A stretch of 57,394 nucleotides of DNA from Rickettsiales bacterium (GTDB lineage: Bacteria; Bacteroidota; Bacteroidia; Cytophagales; Cyclobacteriaceae): contig PBTY01000003.1 of the NCBI GenBank assembly GCA_002729235.1, positions 76,204-133,597 of the forward strand, in the 5' to 3' direction. This document shows positions 1-8,199 of the stretch, piece by piece. The notes below the pieces were generated by a model. It saw only the letters and a list, made by a program, of their open reading frames with translations, was not told the DNA's origin and did not search any database. The position numbers and the translations under genes are program-made. The stretch's first letter is position 1; every line of letters starts with the position of its first letter.

Positions 1-66
1 CTTTCTGATGACAAATCACAGAAAGCCCTTATTGACAAGTTTTTGAAAGAAGTAAAAGTAAACTAA
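1..66 (+). CDS. atpF: ATP synthase F0 subunit b, C-terminal end (partial)
   Basis: Reading frame 1 is open from the window edge to a TAA at 64-66 and gives the lysine-rich tail LSDDKSQKALIDKFLKEVKV plus Asn. Subunit b is the peripheral stalk that holds F1 against F0 in the inner membrane. The identification rests mainly on position: it lies 4 bases ahead of atpH, where atpF is expected. The charged helical tail fits, but 21 residues are too few to prove the family. Confidence 0.75.
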   Translation, partial: LSDDKSQKALIDKFLKEVKVN

Positions 67-70
67 GAAG

Positions 71-616
71 ATGTCTATCACTAGAATAGCGGTTAGATAC
101 GCCAAGCCTTTGTTGGAGCTTGCCGAGGAGAAAAAATCTCTGGAGGCAGTTAGAGCAGATATGCTTGGATTTGCAGAATTATGCAAAACTAACCGTGACT
201 TTGCATTGATGCTTAAGAGTCCTATCATACCTCATTTGAAAAAGGCTCAAATTCTGAGAGCAATTTTTGATAAGAAAGTGGACGCATTGACTTCTACATT
301 CTTTGATATCGTAGTAAGAAAAAACAGAGAGAAGTTCCTTCCAGAAATAGCTAGAGAGTTTAATACCCTTTACAATGAAAAGATGGGATTCCAGGAGGCG
401 ACTGTTACTACGCCTATAGCTATCGATGATAAAGAAAGAAAGGCTTTTGAAAAGCTTGTGGCTGATATCACAGGTAAGAAGCCTTTGTTGTCTGAAAAAG
501 TTGATCCTGAGTTGATCGGTGGTTACCGATTGAGTCTTGGTGATAGACAAATAGATGAAAGTATTAGCGGTCAATTGAAAGACCTGAAATTGAAGTTCCA
601 AAAAGAAACGATTTAA
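71..616 (+). CDS. atpH: ATP synthase F1 subunit delta
   Basis: A 181-residue protein of normal length for the delta/OSCP subunit, which links the peripheral stalk to the top of the F1 head. The N-terminus (ITRIAVRYAKPLLELA) matches the usual RYAKALFELA start of the helical domain. The C-terminal stretch VDPELIGGYRLSLGDRQIDE, around residues 145-165, is the conserved delta signature region. The ATG is 4 bases after the atpF stop, and atpA follows after 37 bases, so the three are surely co-transcribed. Confidence 0.96.
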   Translation: MSITRIAVRYAKPLLELAEEKKSLEAVRADMLGFAELCKTNRDFALMLKSPIIPHLKKAQILRAIFDKKVDALTSTFFDIVVRKNREKFLPEIAREFNTLYNEKMGFQEATVTTPIAIDDKERKAFEKLVADITGKKPLLSEKVDPELIGGYRLSLGDRQIDESISGQLKDLKLKFQKETI

Positions 617-653
617 TCAAACCCCGTCCTGCGGGACATAAAAAAATATAACT

Positions 654-2231
654 ATGGCAGATGTTCGACCTGATGAAGTTTCAGCGATCCTTAGAGAGCA
701 GCTATCTGGCTCAAAGTCTGAGGCTGAACTAGAAGAAGTTGGAACCGTACTTCAAGTAGGTGATGGTGTAGCAAGAATCTATGGTTTAACTAAAGCACAA
801 GCTGGTGAGCTTCTTGAGTTCGAAAACGGTTTGAAAGCGATGGTTTTGAACCTTGAAGCTGATAACGTAGGTGCTGTACTACTTGGAGAGTCACAAGAGG
901 TAAAAGAAGGTGACACTGTAAAAAGAACAGGCATGATTGCTTCCATCAAAGTAGGTGATGGAATGAGCGGTCGTGTTGTTGATACATTGGGTAACCCTAT
1001 CGATGGTAAAGGTGCTATCGAAGGGGAGCTTTTCGAGATGCCAATCGAAAGAAAAGCACCAGGTGTAATCTACAGAGAGCCTGTAAGTGAGCCTATGCAA
1101 ACTGGTATCAAGGCGATTGACTCAATGATTCCAATTGGAAGAGGTCAAAGAGAGTTGATCATCGGTGACCGTCAGACAGGTAAGACTGCCGTAGCGATTG
1201 ATACGATCATCAATCAAAAAGAATTTTATGATAGAGGCGAGACTGTTTACTGTATTTATGTAGCAGTAGGTCAGAAAGCTTCGACTGTAGCTGGTATCCA
1301 GGCTGCTCTTGAGAAGGCTGGTGCTATGGCTTATACAACTATTGTAAGTGCAGCTGCTTCTGATCCAGCTCCAATGCAGTTCTTTGCTCCATTCGCAGGT
1401 GCTGCTATTGGTGAGTACTTCAGAGATACAGGACGTCCTGCATTGGTAGTTTATGATGACCTTTCTAAGCAAGCGGTCTCTTACCGTGAGGTTTCTCTTC
1501 TTCTAAGAAGACCTCCGGGACGTGAGGCTTACCCGGGTGACGTATTCTACCTTCACTCAAGACTTTTAGAAAGAGCTGCGAAAGTGATCAACAATGATGA
1601 GATCGCTGCCCAGATGAATGACCTTCCTGATTCTTTGAAAGGAAAAGTAAAAGGTGGTGGTTCATTAACTGCTCTTCCAATTATCGAGACACAAGCTGGT
1701 GACGTATCTGCATATATCCCAACAAACGTGATCTCTATTACAGATGGTCAGATCTTTCTGGAGACTAACCTATTCAACTCTGGTATCAGACCAGCGATTA
1801 ACGTAGGTATCTCAGTATCTCGTGTAGGAGGTTCTGCTCAGATTAAACCAATGAAAAAAGTATCTGGTACTTTGAAGCTAGATCAGGCGCAGTTCCGTGA
1901 ACTTGAGGCATTTGCTAAGTTCGGATCTGATCTTGATGCTGCTACTAAGAGAACTATCGATAGAGGTAGAAGAAACCAGGAAATCTTGAAGCAAGCACAG
2001 TACTCTCCATCTTCTGTAGAGGATCAAGTTGCGATTATCTTTGCTTCTACTAAAGGTTTCTTGGATAAAGTACCTGAAACAAAAGTAAAAGCATACGAAT
2101 CTGAGTATTTGACTGTATTGAAAAACTCTCACAAAGATGTGTTGGAGTCTATTAGATCCGGTAAATGGGATGATTCAATTACCGATACATTGGCAACTGT
2201 AGCCAAAGATCTAGCATCTAGATATAACTAA
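654..2231 (+). CDS. atpA: ATP synthase F1 subunit alpha
   Basis: A 525-residue alpha subunit, the non-catalytic nucleotide-binding subunit of the F1 hexamer. The Walker A loop GDRQTGKTA lies at about residues 171-179. The segment [20 protein letters not shown] is near 264, and the alpha/beta signature [17 protein letters not shown] is near 380. Length and start ([17 protein letters not shown]) are standard. It lies 37 bases after atpH and 13 bases before atpG. No atpD or atpC follows in this cluster, so catalytic beta and epsilon must be encoded elsewhere, as is common in Bacteroidota. Confidence 0.99.
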   Translation: MADVRPDEVSAILREQLSGSKSEAELEEVGTVLQVGDGVARIYGLTKAQAGELLEFENGLKAMVLNLEADNVGAVLLGESQEVKEGDTVKRTGMIASIKVGDGMSGRVVDTLGNPIDGKGAIEGELFEMPIERKAPGVIYREPVSEPMQTGIKAIDSMIPIGRGQRELIIGDRQTGKTAVAIDTIINQKEFYDRGETVYCIYVAVGQKASTVAGIQAALEKAGAMAYTTIVSAAASDPAPMQFFAPFAGAAIGEYFRDTGRPALVVYDDLSKQAVSYREVSLLLRRPPGREAYPGDVFYLHSRLLERAAKVINNDEIAAQMNDLPDSLKGKVKGGGSLTALPIIETQAGDVSAYIPTNVISITDGQIFLETNLFNSGIRPAINVGISVSRVGGSAQIKPMKKVSGTLKLDQAQFRELEAFAKFGSDLDAATKRTIDRGRRNQEILKQAQYSPSSVEDQVAIIFASTKGFLDKVPETKVKAYESEYLTVLKNSHKDVLESIRSGKWDDSITDTLATVAKDLASRYN

Positions 2232-2244
2232 GAACTAGTCCGAA

Positions 2245-3138
2245 ATGGCAAACCTTAAGGAAGTAAAAGGAAGAATTCAGGGGGTCACTTCAACGCAGCA
2301 GATCACTAAAGCGATGAAGATGGTGGCTGCAGCAAAGCTGAGAAGAGCTCAGGATCGCATTACCCAAATGCGACCTTACTCACAGAAGCTTTCTGCCATC
2401 ATCCAAAACGTATCTGCCGGAGTGGACAGTTCTGAAATCGACAATCCATATGCTGAAGTAAGAGAAGTATCCAGGGTTTTGATCGTGGTTGTAACTTCTG
2501 ACAGAGGCCTTTGTGGTGGTTTTAACAACAACGTTTTCAAGGCGACTAAAGCATTGATTGCTGAGAAGTACGCTGATGTTGAAGCTGCTAGTAATTTGGT
2601 GTTGATGCCAATAGGTAAAAAGGCTTACGATCACTTTGTAAAAAGGGGATACAACATTGTGGATGACTATCACCTGATGTTCCACAATTTAGATTTTGCT
2701 CATGTGATGGACGCTGCTGAGTATGCAATGAAAGGCTTTGTGAAAGGAGACTTTGACAAAGTAGAAATTGTGTACAACGAGTTCAAAAATGTGGCCACTC
2801 AAATTCTTCGTAAGGAGCAATTCTTACCGATTGAAAATGAGTCTTCAGAAGAAGTTGAACAAACGGACAGCATTGATTATATCTATGAACCAAATCAAGA
2901 GTTTATTTTCTCTGAGATTGTTCCTAAATCATTGCACATTCAGTTTTACAAGACATTGCTTGAGTCTAATGCTTCTGAGCAAGGGGCTAGAATGACAGCA
3001 ATGGATCAAGCTACTGACAATGCTGGTGAATTGTTGAAAGATCTTAAATTGACTTACAACAGAACACGTCAGGCTGCGATTACTAAGGAAATTCTGGAGA
3101 TTGTAGGTGGTGCGGAAGCATTGGCACAAGGTGGATAA
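2245..3138 (+). CDS. atpG: ATP synthase F1 subunit gamma
   Basis: A 297-residue gamma subunit, the central rotor shaft of F1. The N-terminal helix (LKEVKGRIQGVTSTQQITKA, followed by MKMVAAAKLRRAQ) and the C-terminal helix (YNRTRQAAITKEILEIVGGA) are the two strands of the conserved coiled coil. The fold between them contains TSDRGLCGGFN. It starts 13 bases after atpA. Its TAA stop shares one base with the ATG of the next gene (TAATG), so translation of that gene is probably coupled to atpG. Confidence 0.98.
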   Translation: MANLKEVKGRIQGVTSTQQITKAMKMVAAAKLRRAQDRITQMRPYSQKLSAIIQNVSAGVDSSEIDNPYAEVREVSRVLIVVVTSDRGLCGGFNNNVFKATKALIAEKYADVEAASNLVLMPIGKKAYDHFVKRGYNIVDDYHLMFHNLDFAHVMDAAEYAMKGFVKGDFDKVEIVYNEFKNVATQILRKEQFLPIENESSEEVEQTDSIDYIYEPNQEFIFSEIVPKSLHIQFYKTLLESNASEQGARMTAMDQATDNAGELLKDLKLTYNRTRQAAITKEILEIVGGAEALAQGG

Positions 3139-3965
3139 TGATGATCCAGTTGGATCGGATATATAAATACTTTAGATGGCTCTCATTGGACATAGTCCTG
3201 GGAGCCATCTTTTTTTTGGCTTACCTTGAAAGCTACTATGAGGTGTCACTCTCTTTTCATGTATACTACGCGTTGGGGAGCGCGGTTTGGCTAATCTACA
3301 CAACAGACCATTTGATGGATGGTAATGCCCTGGAAAACCCTTCTAGTGATCGCCACAGATTCCATAAAAAATATTCGAATTGGTTGGTTGTAGTTGGAGG
3401 ACTCGTTTTAATACTTGCCCTGGTGAATGTCTATTTTCTCGACGTAAGGATCATTCGAAATGGGGCGATTCTTTCCGCTGTGAGTATCGGCTATCTATTG
3501 TTGGTCTATTTCTTCAGAAAACTTTGGGTGAAGGAACTATTAGTAGCTATCGTTTATGCTTGTGGCATATTCATCGGGCCATTGAGTATGAGATCTGAAG
3601 TGTCTGTTCTGGACATAATACTCCTATTACAGCTTTCTGGAGTAGCATTGCTCAATTTGCTAGTATTCTCCTTCTATGACCGGGAGGCCGATCAAAAGGA
3701 TGGGTTTAATTCATTAGTTCTTCGTATAGGAGAAGGTAAGTCAAGGTTGTTGATTTTACTCTGTTCATTTCTTGTTATCACAACATGTGTCCTTTTGGGA
3801 TTGTCCAATCAAATTCAATGTGTATTCCTGTTAATGACACTCATCCTTACGGTTATATTTCTGTTTCCTCAAGCATTCGGTCAAAAGGCACTCTACAGAA
3901 CAATTGGAGATGGAATATTTTATTTACCGGGATTGTTTTTACTATTAGAACCAAAATTTTTTTAG
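3138..3965 (+). CDS. UbiA-family prenyltransferase-like membrane protein
   Basis: A 275-residue, very hydrophobic protein with about eight predicted membrane helices. Two polar loops match the UbiA pattern. The first, TDHLMDGNALENPSSDRHRF (near residue 55), resembles the NDxxDxxxD motif plus its following arginine. The second, FYDREADQKDGFNSLVLRIG (near 180), resembles the DxxGD...G(I/F)xTL motif. UbiA enzymes attach prenyl chains to aromatic or other acceptors in the membrane; the substrate here cannot be told. The first motif is degenerate (TD in place of ND), so activity is uncertain. Its start overlaps the atpG stop by one base, which makes it the distal gene of the ATP synthase operon. 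Confidence 0.65.
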   Translation: MMIQLDRIYKYFRWLSLDIVLGAIFFLAYLESYYEVSLSFHVYYALGSAVWLIYTTDHLMDGNALENPSSDRHRFHKKYSNWLVVVGGLVLILALVNVYFLDVRIIRNGAILSAVSIGYLLLVYFFRKLWVKELLVAIVYACGIFIGPLSMRSEVSVLDIILLLQLSGVALLNLLVFSFYDREADQKDGFNSLVLRIGEGKSRLLILLCSFLVITTCVLLGLSNQIQCVFLLMTLILTVIFLFPQAFGQKALYRTIGDGIFYLPGLFLLLEPKFF

Positions 3966-4404
3966 TAATTCATTAAAGGTATTTTTGAATTGATGTTGCT
4001 CTATTTAAACGAACATCAAACTCAGTATGCAAATTTTATCTTCGAGCTTCCAAAACAATTTCTACTAGAGAACTAACGAGTAGGGACCGAATATTGAATA
4101 ATTAGCCGTTTTATAATATCTACTAAAAACGTTATAAGGAAAAGATCTAACCAATTGTTGTGTTGATTGGTGAATTTTAATAAATTTCATATTATTCACC
4201 TAACTGTTTTGTTACTATGAAAGCCTGAAAATTGAGCTAAGTAAAATTGATAAAGCACAAAGCATGTTCAACGTAGGTTTTGACAGGTGTTCGACCTTAG
4301 CTTCTATTACCTCTGATGAAGGTTATGGCTTAAGAGATGGTCATCAGATTTTTCATTTTGGAAAAATGGAATTCTATTTAAAACATGTCATTCAATAAAT
4401 TTTC
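3966..4404. other. Long AT-rich intergenic region with a possible 44-residue ORF
   Basis: No recognisable gene lies between 3966 and the hairpin at 4405. One frame is open from 4204 to a TAA at 4396-4398. Within it an ATG at 4264 gives a 44-residue peptide beginning MFNVGFDRCSTLASITSDEG. It has mixed, protein-like composition but no family that I recognise and no clear ribosome binding site. It ends 6 bases before the hairpin at 4405-4434, so it could be a tiny gene or the tail of a decayed one. The rest of the gap shows no structure that I can defend. Confidence 0.3.
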
Positions 4405-4434
4405 AGAGTAATACTCGATTTCGTGTATTACTCT
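4405..4434. terminator. Hairpin, possible weak terminator
   Basis: The arms AGAGTAATAC (4405-4414) and GTATTACTCT (4425-4434) are perfect 10-base complements. The loop holds an extra two-pair CG/CG stem around ATTT. TTTAATATTTC follows on the plus strand. The stem is AT-rich, so as an intrinsic terminator it is weak. It could equally be a binding site or leader structure for the gene starting at 4456. Confidence 0.4.
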
Positions 4435-4455
4435 TTAATATTTCTATGCTTTACT

Positions 4456-5142
4456 ATGAAACATGCGCTCGTTTTTTTATTGATATTAATATTAATAAGC
4501 CCCGCTTTTTGTCAGAAACATCATTTCTTTGTTAAAGGAGGCATTGTAGCAGTTGATGGACCAATTAGTATTGAAGGGAAAGATAATGTAGGACCAAATT
4601 TTGAAGTTGGTTACTCTTATAGCCTGAGGAATTGGTTGAGTATTGGTATCAATCATGGATACGCGCGCTTTAATACGTTTCCTGAAATATTTAGGGCAAC
4701 CCAAGAACAGATAAATGGAGTAAATCCTGAGGTTGATCAGTATATTAAGTCGTTAAGTATGTCTGATGCAATGTTTCTTGGATGGAGCAGATCTAACTTT
4801 ATTTATCTTTCACCCAATATTGAATTATTTTTAGGTAGAATTGCAGGTGTGAGAATTGGAGTTAATGGAGGTCTGGTCTTTCAAAGAAATAGTCAGATAA
4901 GCTTCTTTTTGGATGAGTTTACAATGGAGAATGACTCGATTGTATCTTACACTCCTCAGTATATGTTCGTTGAAAGACTAGACTTTGGATATACCTTAGG
5001 TGTATCCCTCAAAGAGAAAATTGTGGATTCATTGAATATTGTAATTGATGCCAAGTTTCATGCTGTTGATTTAAGACAAACACCAACTTTTGGTCATGAT
5101 TTATTTGGAGTGGTCAGAATAGGTCTTGAAAAACAGTTTTGA
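4456..5142 (+). CDS. Secreted outer-membrane beta-barrel-like protein
   Basis: A 228-residue protein of unknown function. A GTG 33 bases upstream is in frame, but it lies inside the hairpin. The ATG at 4456 instead begins a clean signal peptide (MKHALVFLLILILISPAFCQ). The mature part alternates polar and aromatic strands, for example VGYSYSLRNWLSIGINHGYA and the terminal LFGVVRIGLEKQF, which ends in Phe. This is the pattern of a small porin-like barrel of about eight strands. No catalytic motif is visible. It stands alone between two gaps. Confidence 0.6.
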   Translation: MKHALVFLLILILISPAFCQKHHFFVKGGIVAVDGPISIEGKDNVGPNFEVGYSYSLRNWLSIGINHGYARFNTFPEIFRATQEQINGVNPEVDQYIKSLSMSDAMFLGWSRSNFIYLSPNIELFLGRIAGVRIGVNGGLVFQRNSQISFFLDEFTMENDSIVSYTPQYMFVERLDFGYTLGVSLKEKIVDSLNIVIDAKFHAVDLRQTPTFGHDLFGVVRIGLEKQF

Positions 5143-5255
5143 GCGTGTTTCTTTTCATGTTACTTATACTTCATATTAGTTAAAAATCCGAATCTCCTCA
5201 AAATGATTTTGCATATAAAGTATCCTAGGTGAAGGAACAAAACTGGTATTAAAGA

Positions 5256-5867
5256 TTGGATAGGAAAGGTTCTGATTTCAATTTAGTGGCTCCTATTTAT
5301 GATCGATTAGCCTCAATTGTTTTTGGCAAGCGATGGAAGAGCGTTCAACGATTTCCTGCTGCTGATCTCAACAATCGACAAAAAATCATGATTCTTGGTG
5401 GAGGTTCTGGTGCTATCTTGGAGAGCTTAGATGCTCCGGATGTAACTTATGTGGAACTCTCTGGTCAAATGATAGTAAAAGCGCAAGAGCGCAACACAAA
5501 GTCAACCATCAATTGGATAAATATGGATTTCTTGAACTGGCAAACGGAGCAGCAATTTGATGCTGTCTATTGTCCATTTTTCCTGGATGTATTCCCGGAG
5601 GATGAGCTCAGTTTAGTTATTAAGAGAATTAAGAGTTGCATGACCTCAGATGCCCGTCTCCATGTGCTTGACTTCCAGAGAGGGAATTGGTTTCAGCGGG
5701 TACTAACGGAGTTGATGGTTCTATTTTTTCGAATTTTCTCAGGGCTAAAAGCCAAGAGATTACTAAACATTCATTCAATTCTAGAGCAGAATGGATTTAC
5801 TATTGAGAAAGAAGAACTGTACTACGGCAGGTGGATATTCTATCGTGTTTTTAAATTAAGCCATTAA
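5256..5867 (+). CDS. Class I SAM-dependent methyltransferase
   Basis: A 203-residue protein with the class I methyltransferase fold. The start region FNLVAPIYDRLASIVFG is like UbiE/COQ5-type enzymes. Motif I is IMILGGGSGAILESL (near 44-58), the acidic end of strand 2 is VTYVELSGQMI, and FDAVYCPFFLDVFP is the motif-IV region. It probably methylates a small molecule or lipid, but the substrate is unknown. A stop codon (TAA 5250-5252) closes the frame just upstream, so the likely start is the TTG at 5256. No usable ATG precedes motif I. It converges with the gene on the other strand, with 4 bases between stops. Confidence 0.8.
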   Translation: MDRKGSDFNLVAPIYDRLASIVFGKRWKSVQRFPAADLNNRQKIMILGGGSGAILESLDAPDVTYVELSGQMIVKAQERNTKSTINWINMDFLNWQTEQQFDAVYCPFFLDVFPEDELSLVIKRIKSCMTSDARLHVLDFQRGNWFQRVLTELMVLFFRIFSGLKAKRLLNIHSILEQNGFTIEKEELYYGRWIFYRVFKLSH

Positions 5868-5871
5868 GGAA

Positions 5872-7056
5872 TCAAACTCTTTTGGCCAGAACGAACTGTG
5901 GCTTGTTTACATGATCTTTAAATCCGATTAAATAGAGTTCTCCGCCATCTTTCACCTTCAATTTTTTCATTATTTCATCCGGTTTCTGGGGGTAATTTTT
6001 AGTCAATACATTCACTTTTCCGTTAGGCACCGATTTAGAAATGTTCTTTTTGTTAATGTCTTTTTCGATGATCTCAAAAACCCTTCCTGGGAAGTTCTCA
6101 CGAAATTGTTCAGATGTGTAGAAATGCGTGTTGACTGCAATCTTGTTTAATTGATATCGATTACCTGTCAGTTTGAATGCGCCGGCCTTTAGAATAGACG
6201 CGTTTGGATCAAATAGGTAATTCTTCATTTCAGAATATTCTGATTTGATTGACTTCTCTTCTGAAGTTAGAAAACAAAACTCCGATTGATCAGTATCAAG
6301 ATTGATACATTTAATCATCGGCTCATTGTCCGTTTGGTTTTGATAATCCAGTAAAAAAAGCACTTCTTTTACCTCGTTTCTCACACTTACAACATGGACT
6401 TCCGATACATTCTCCAATTGACTTATGGCTAAAGAAACATCGATCATTGGTGCTGCTTTGATCAGCACCTTTTCCGCTTTCTGATGGAATAGAGGTAACA
6501 GCTCAATCACATTTGGTGAGCAGTCTTCAAAAAGAAAGACTCGCGATTTGGATTCGCTTCTTCTCGCTGGATCAATGAAGAAATAAGCCTTTTGGTCAAA
6601 TTGACCCAAGAAGTCTTCAGCATTCGTGTGATGTGCTTGAACATTGGTCTTTTGGAGGGCCTGAAGGTTGTGCACAAATACCTCATGGATTTGATGATTC
6701 CTCTCGACATGATGTACTTCTTTAAATTGATCGGACAGATAGAGAGTGTCTATACCCATTCCTCCTGTTAGGTCCACTAACGTTTCTCCTGAAAAAATAT
6801 TTGACTTGTAAGTTCCAGTAGCTGGAGAAGAACATTGTTCCAGGGATAATGGTGGTGGCATGATGAGGTCGTGGTTGGCATACCATTCCGGAAGCTTGCT
6901 TTTGGCTTTTCTACGACTTAAGATTTGATCGGCGATTAGACCAATATGATTCTTGAACTCAGTTGGTGGATTTAACAGAAGCTTTTGAACGTCTGTTTGT
7001 TCATTTGCTTTGATGAATGCCTTTACTTCCGACTGTTTCAGGAATGATAAATCCAT
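5872..7056 (-). CDS. THUMP-like / PG_1098-type SAM methyltransferase
   Basis: A 394-residue protein of a family conserved in Bacteroidota (PG_1098-like), thought to be an RNA or nucleic-acid methyltransferase. Motif I is VDLTGGMGIDTLYLSDQF, followed by the acidic-strand segment HHVERN. The catalytic-loop-like DPARRSESKSRVFLFEDCSP is near residue 170. The C-terminal third is the ferredoxin-like plus THUMP-like part, which ends in the GGELYLIGFKDHVNKPQFVL region. I chose the ATG at 7056; an upstream TTG in frame (7071) adds only five residues. Confidence 0.8.
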   Translation of the reverse strand: MDLSFLKQSEVKAFIKANEQTDVQKLLLNPPTEFKNHIGLIADQILSRRKAKSKLPEWYANHDLIMPPPLSLEQCSSPATGTYKSNIFSGETLVDLTGGMGIDTLYLSDQFKEVHHVERNHQIHEVFVHNLQALQKTNVQAHHTNAEDFLGQFDQKAYFFIDPARRSESKSRVFLFEDCSPNVIELLPLFHQKAEKVLIKAAPMIDVSLAISQLENVSEVHVVSVRNEVKEVLFLLDYQNQTDNEPMIKCINLDTDQSEFCFLTSEEKSIKSEYSEMKNYLFDPNASILKAGAFKLTGNRYQLNKIAVNTHFYTSEQFRENFPGRVFEIIEKDINKKNISKSVPNGKVNVLTKNYPQKPDEIMKKLKVKDGGELYLIGFKDHVNKPQFVLAKRV

Positions 7057-7075
7057 GAGCAATGCTACCAAATAA

Positions 7076-7106
7076 AAACGGCCTGAGGAAATGCCCCAAG
7101 CCGTTT
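7076..7106 (-). terminator. Intrinsic terminator of asd
   Basis: AAACGGC (7076-7082) pairs with GCCGTTT (7100-7106), with further pairs inside. Read on the minus strand the stem is followed by TTTTTATTT. It starts 27 bases after the asd stop and ends 20 bases before the next minus-strand gene, so it separates the two transcripts. Confidence 0.75.
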
Positions 7107-7132
7107 ATTGTATTTGAAATCTGATAGGTCTT

Positions 7133-8125
7133 TTAGAATACAAGACTGTTCTCCATCATGAATTCTGCGATCTGAACCGCATTGGTAGCTGCACCTTTTC
7201 TCAAGTTGTCAGCTACGATCCACAAATTCAATGACTTTGGCTGTGTTTCGTCTCTTCTTACTCTACCAACAAAAACCTCATCTTTCTGATGTGAGTTTAA
7301 CGGCATAGGGTAGATATTATTTTTCGGATCATCTTCTAAGATTACACCAGGTGTCTTAGCAATGATTGATTTTACCTCTTCTAAATCAAAATCATTGTCG
7401 AACTCGATGTTTACTGACTCAGAGTGACCACCTACTGTAGGTATTCTGACACAAGTTGCAGTAACTTTCACGTTCTCATCCTGAAGAATTTTAACGGTTT
7501 CTTTCACCATTTTCATTTCTTCTTTGGTGTAATCATTCTCCTGGAACACATCAATATGAGGCAATACGTTCATATCGATTTTGTATGGATAAGCCATTTC
7601 ACCTTCTACTCCAGCACGCTCGTTCATCATTTGATCAACTGCTTTTTTACCTGATCCAGTTACTGATTGGTAAGTAGAAACAACCACACGGTTGATGCCA
7701 TATTTTTTATGTAATGGCCCTAACACCAACACCATCTGAATAGTCGAGCAGTTAGGGTTTGCGATGATTCGATCGTCAATTCTAAGATCACTTCCATTCA
7801 CTTCTGGAACGATCAATTTTTTAGATGGATCCATTCTCCAGGCGGATGAGTTGTCAATAACAACTGTACCCGCTTCTGCAAATTTTGGAGCCCATTCTAG
7901 GGAAGTACTACCTCCAGCAGAGAAAAGTGCGATATCTGGTTTTTGATCTACCGCATCCTTTAGTCCAATTACCTTGTAAGTCTTACCTTTGAATGTGTAC
8001 TCTTTACCCACTGACCGCTCTGAAGCGACTAACAACAATTCATCGAACTGTACATTTCGCTGCTCGATGACTCTCAACATTTCCTGGCCTACCAATCCGG
8101 TGGCGCCCACAACAGCAATTTTCAT
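7133..8125 (-). CDS. asd: Aspartate-semialdehyde dehydrogenase
   Basis: A 330-residue enzyme that reduces aspartyl phosphate to aspartate semialdehyde with NADPH, the branch point to lysine/diaminopimelate, methionine and threonine. It has the N-terminal Rossmann motif VVGATGLVGQEML (5-17), the FSAGGS segment (near 69), and the active-site cysteine in NPNCSTIQM (near 123-131). The catalytic-side histidine is in RIPTVGGHSESVNI (near 228). The length is standard. It diverges from the giant gene at 8200 and has its own terminator downstream. Confidence 0.98.
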   Translation of the reverse strand: MKIAVVGATGLVGQEMLRVIEQRNVQFDELLLVASERSVGKEYTFKGKTYKVIGLKDAVDQKPDIALFSAGGSTSLEWAPKFAEAGTVVIDNSSAWRMDPSKKLIVPEVNGSDLRIDDRIIANPNCSTIQMVLVLGPLHKKYGINRVVVSTYQSVTGSGKKAVDQMMNERAGVEGEMAYPYKIDMNVLPHIDVFQENDYTKEEMKMVKETVKILQDENVKVTATCVRIPTVGGHSESVNIEFDNDFDLEEVKSIIAKTPGVILEDDPKNNIYPMPLNSHQKDEVFVGRVRRDETQPKSLNLWIVADNLRKGAATNAVQIAEFMMENSLVF

Positions 8126-8199
8126 TTTTTTAAGGATTACGACTAACGTCTACAAAATATTATTTTAGTAAATTTAATTTTTGGCGAATTTAATATAAG

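Noticed and set aside
1122-1472. 116-residue frame on the minus strand inside atpA
   Set aside because: Antisense shadow of a well-supported gene; Ser/Cys/Thr-rich composition, with no start context.
4423-4455. GTG start at 4423 for the beta-barrel protein
   Set aside because: The codon lies inside the hairpin at 4405-4434 and spoils the signal peptide that begins at 4456.
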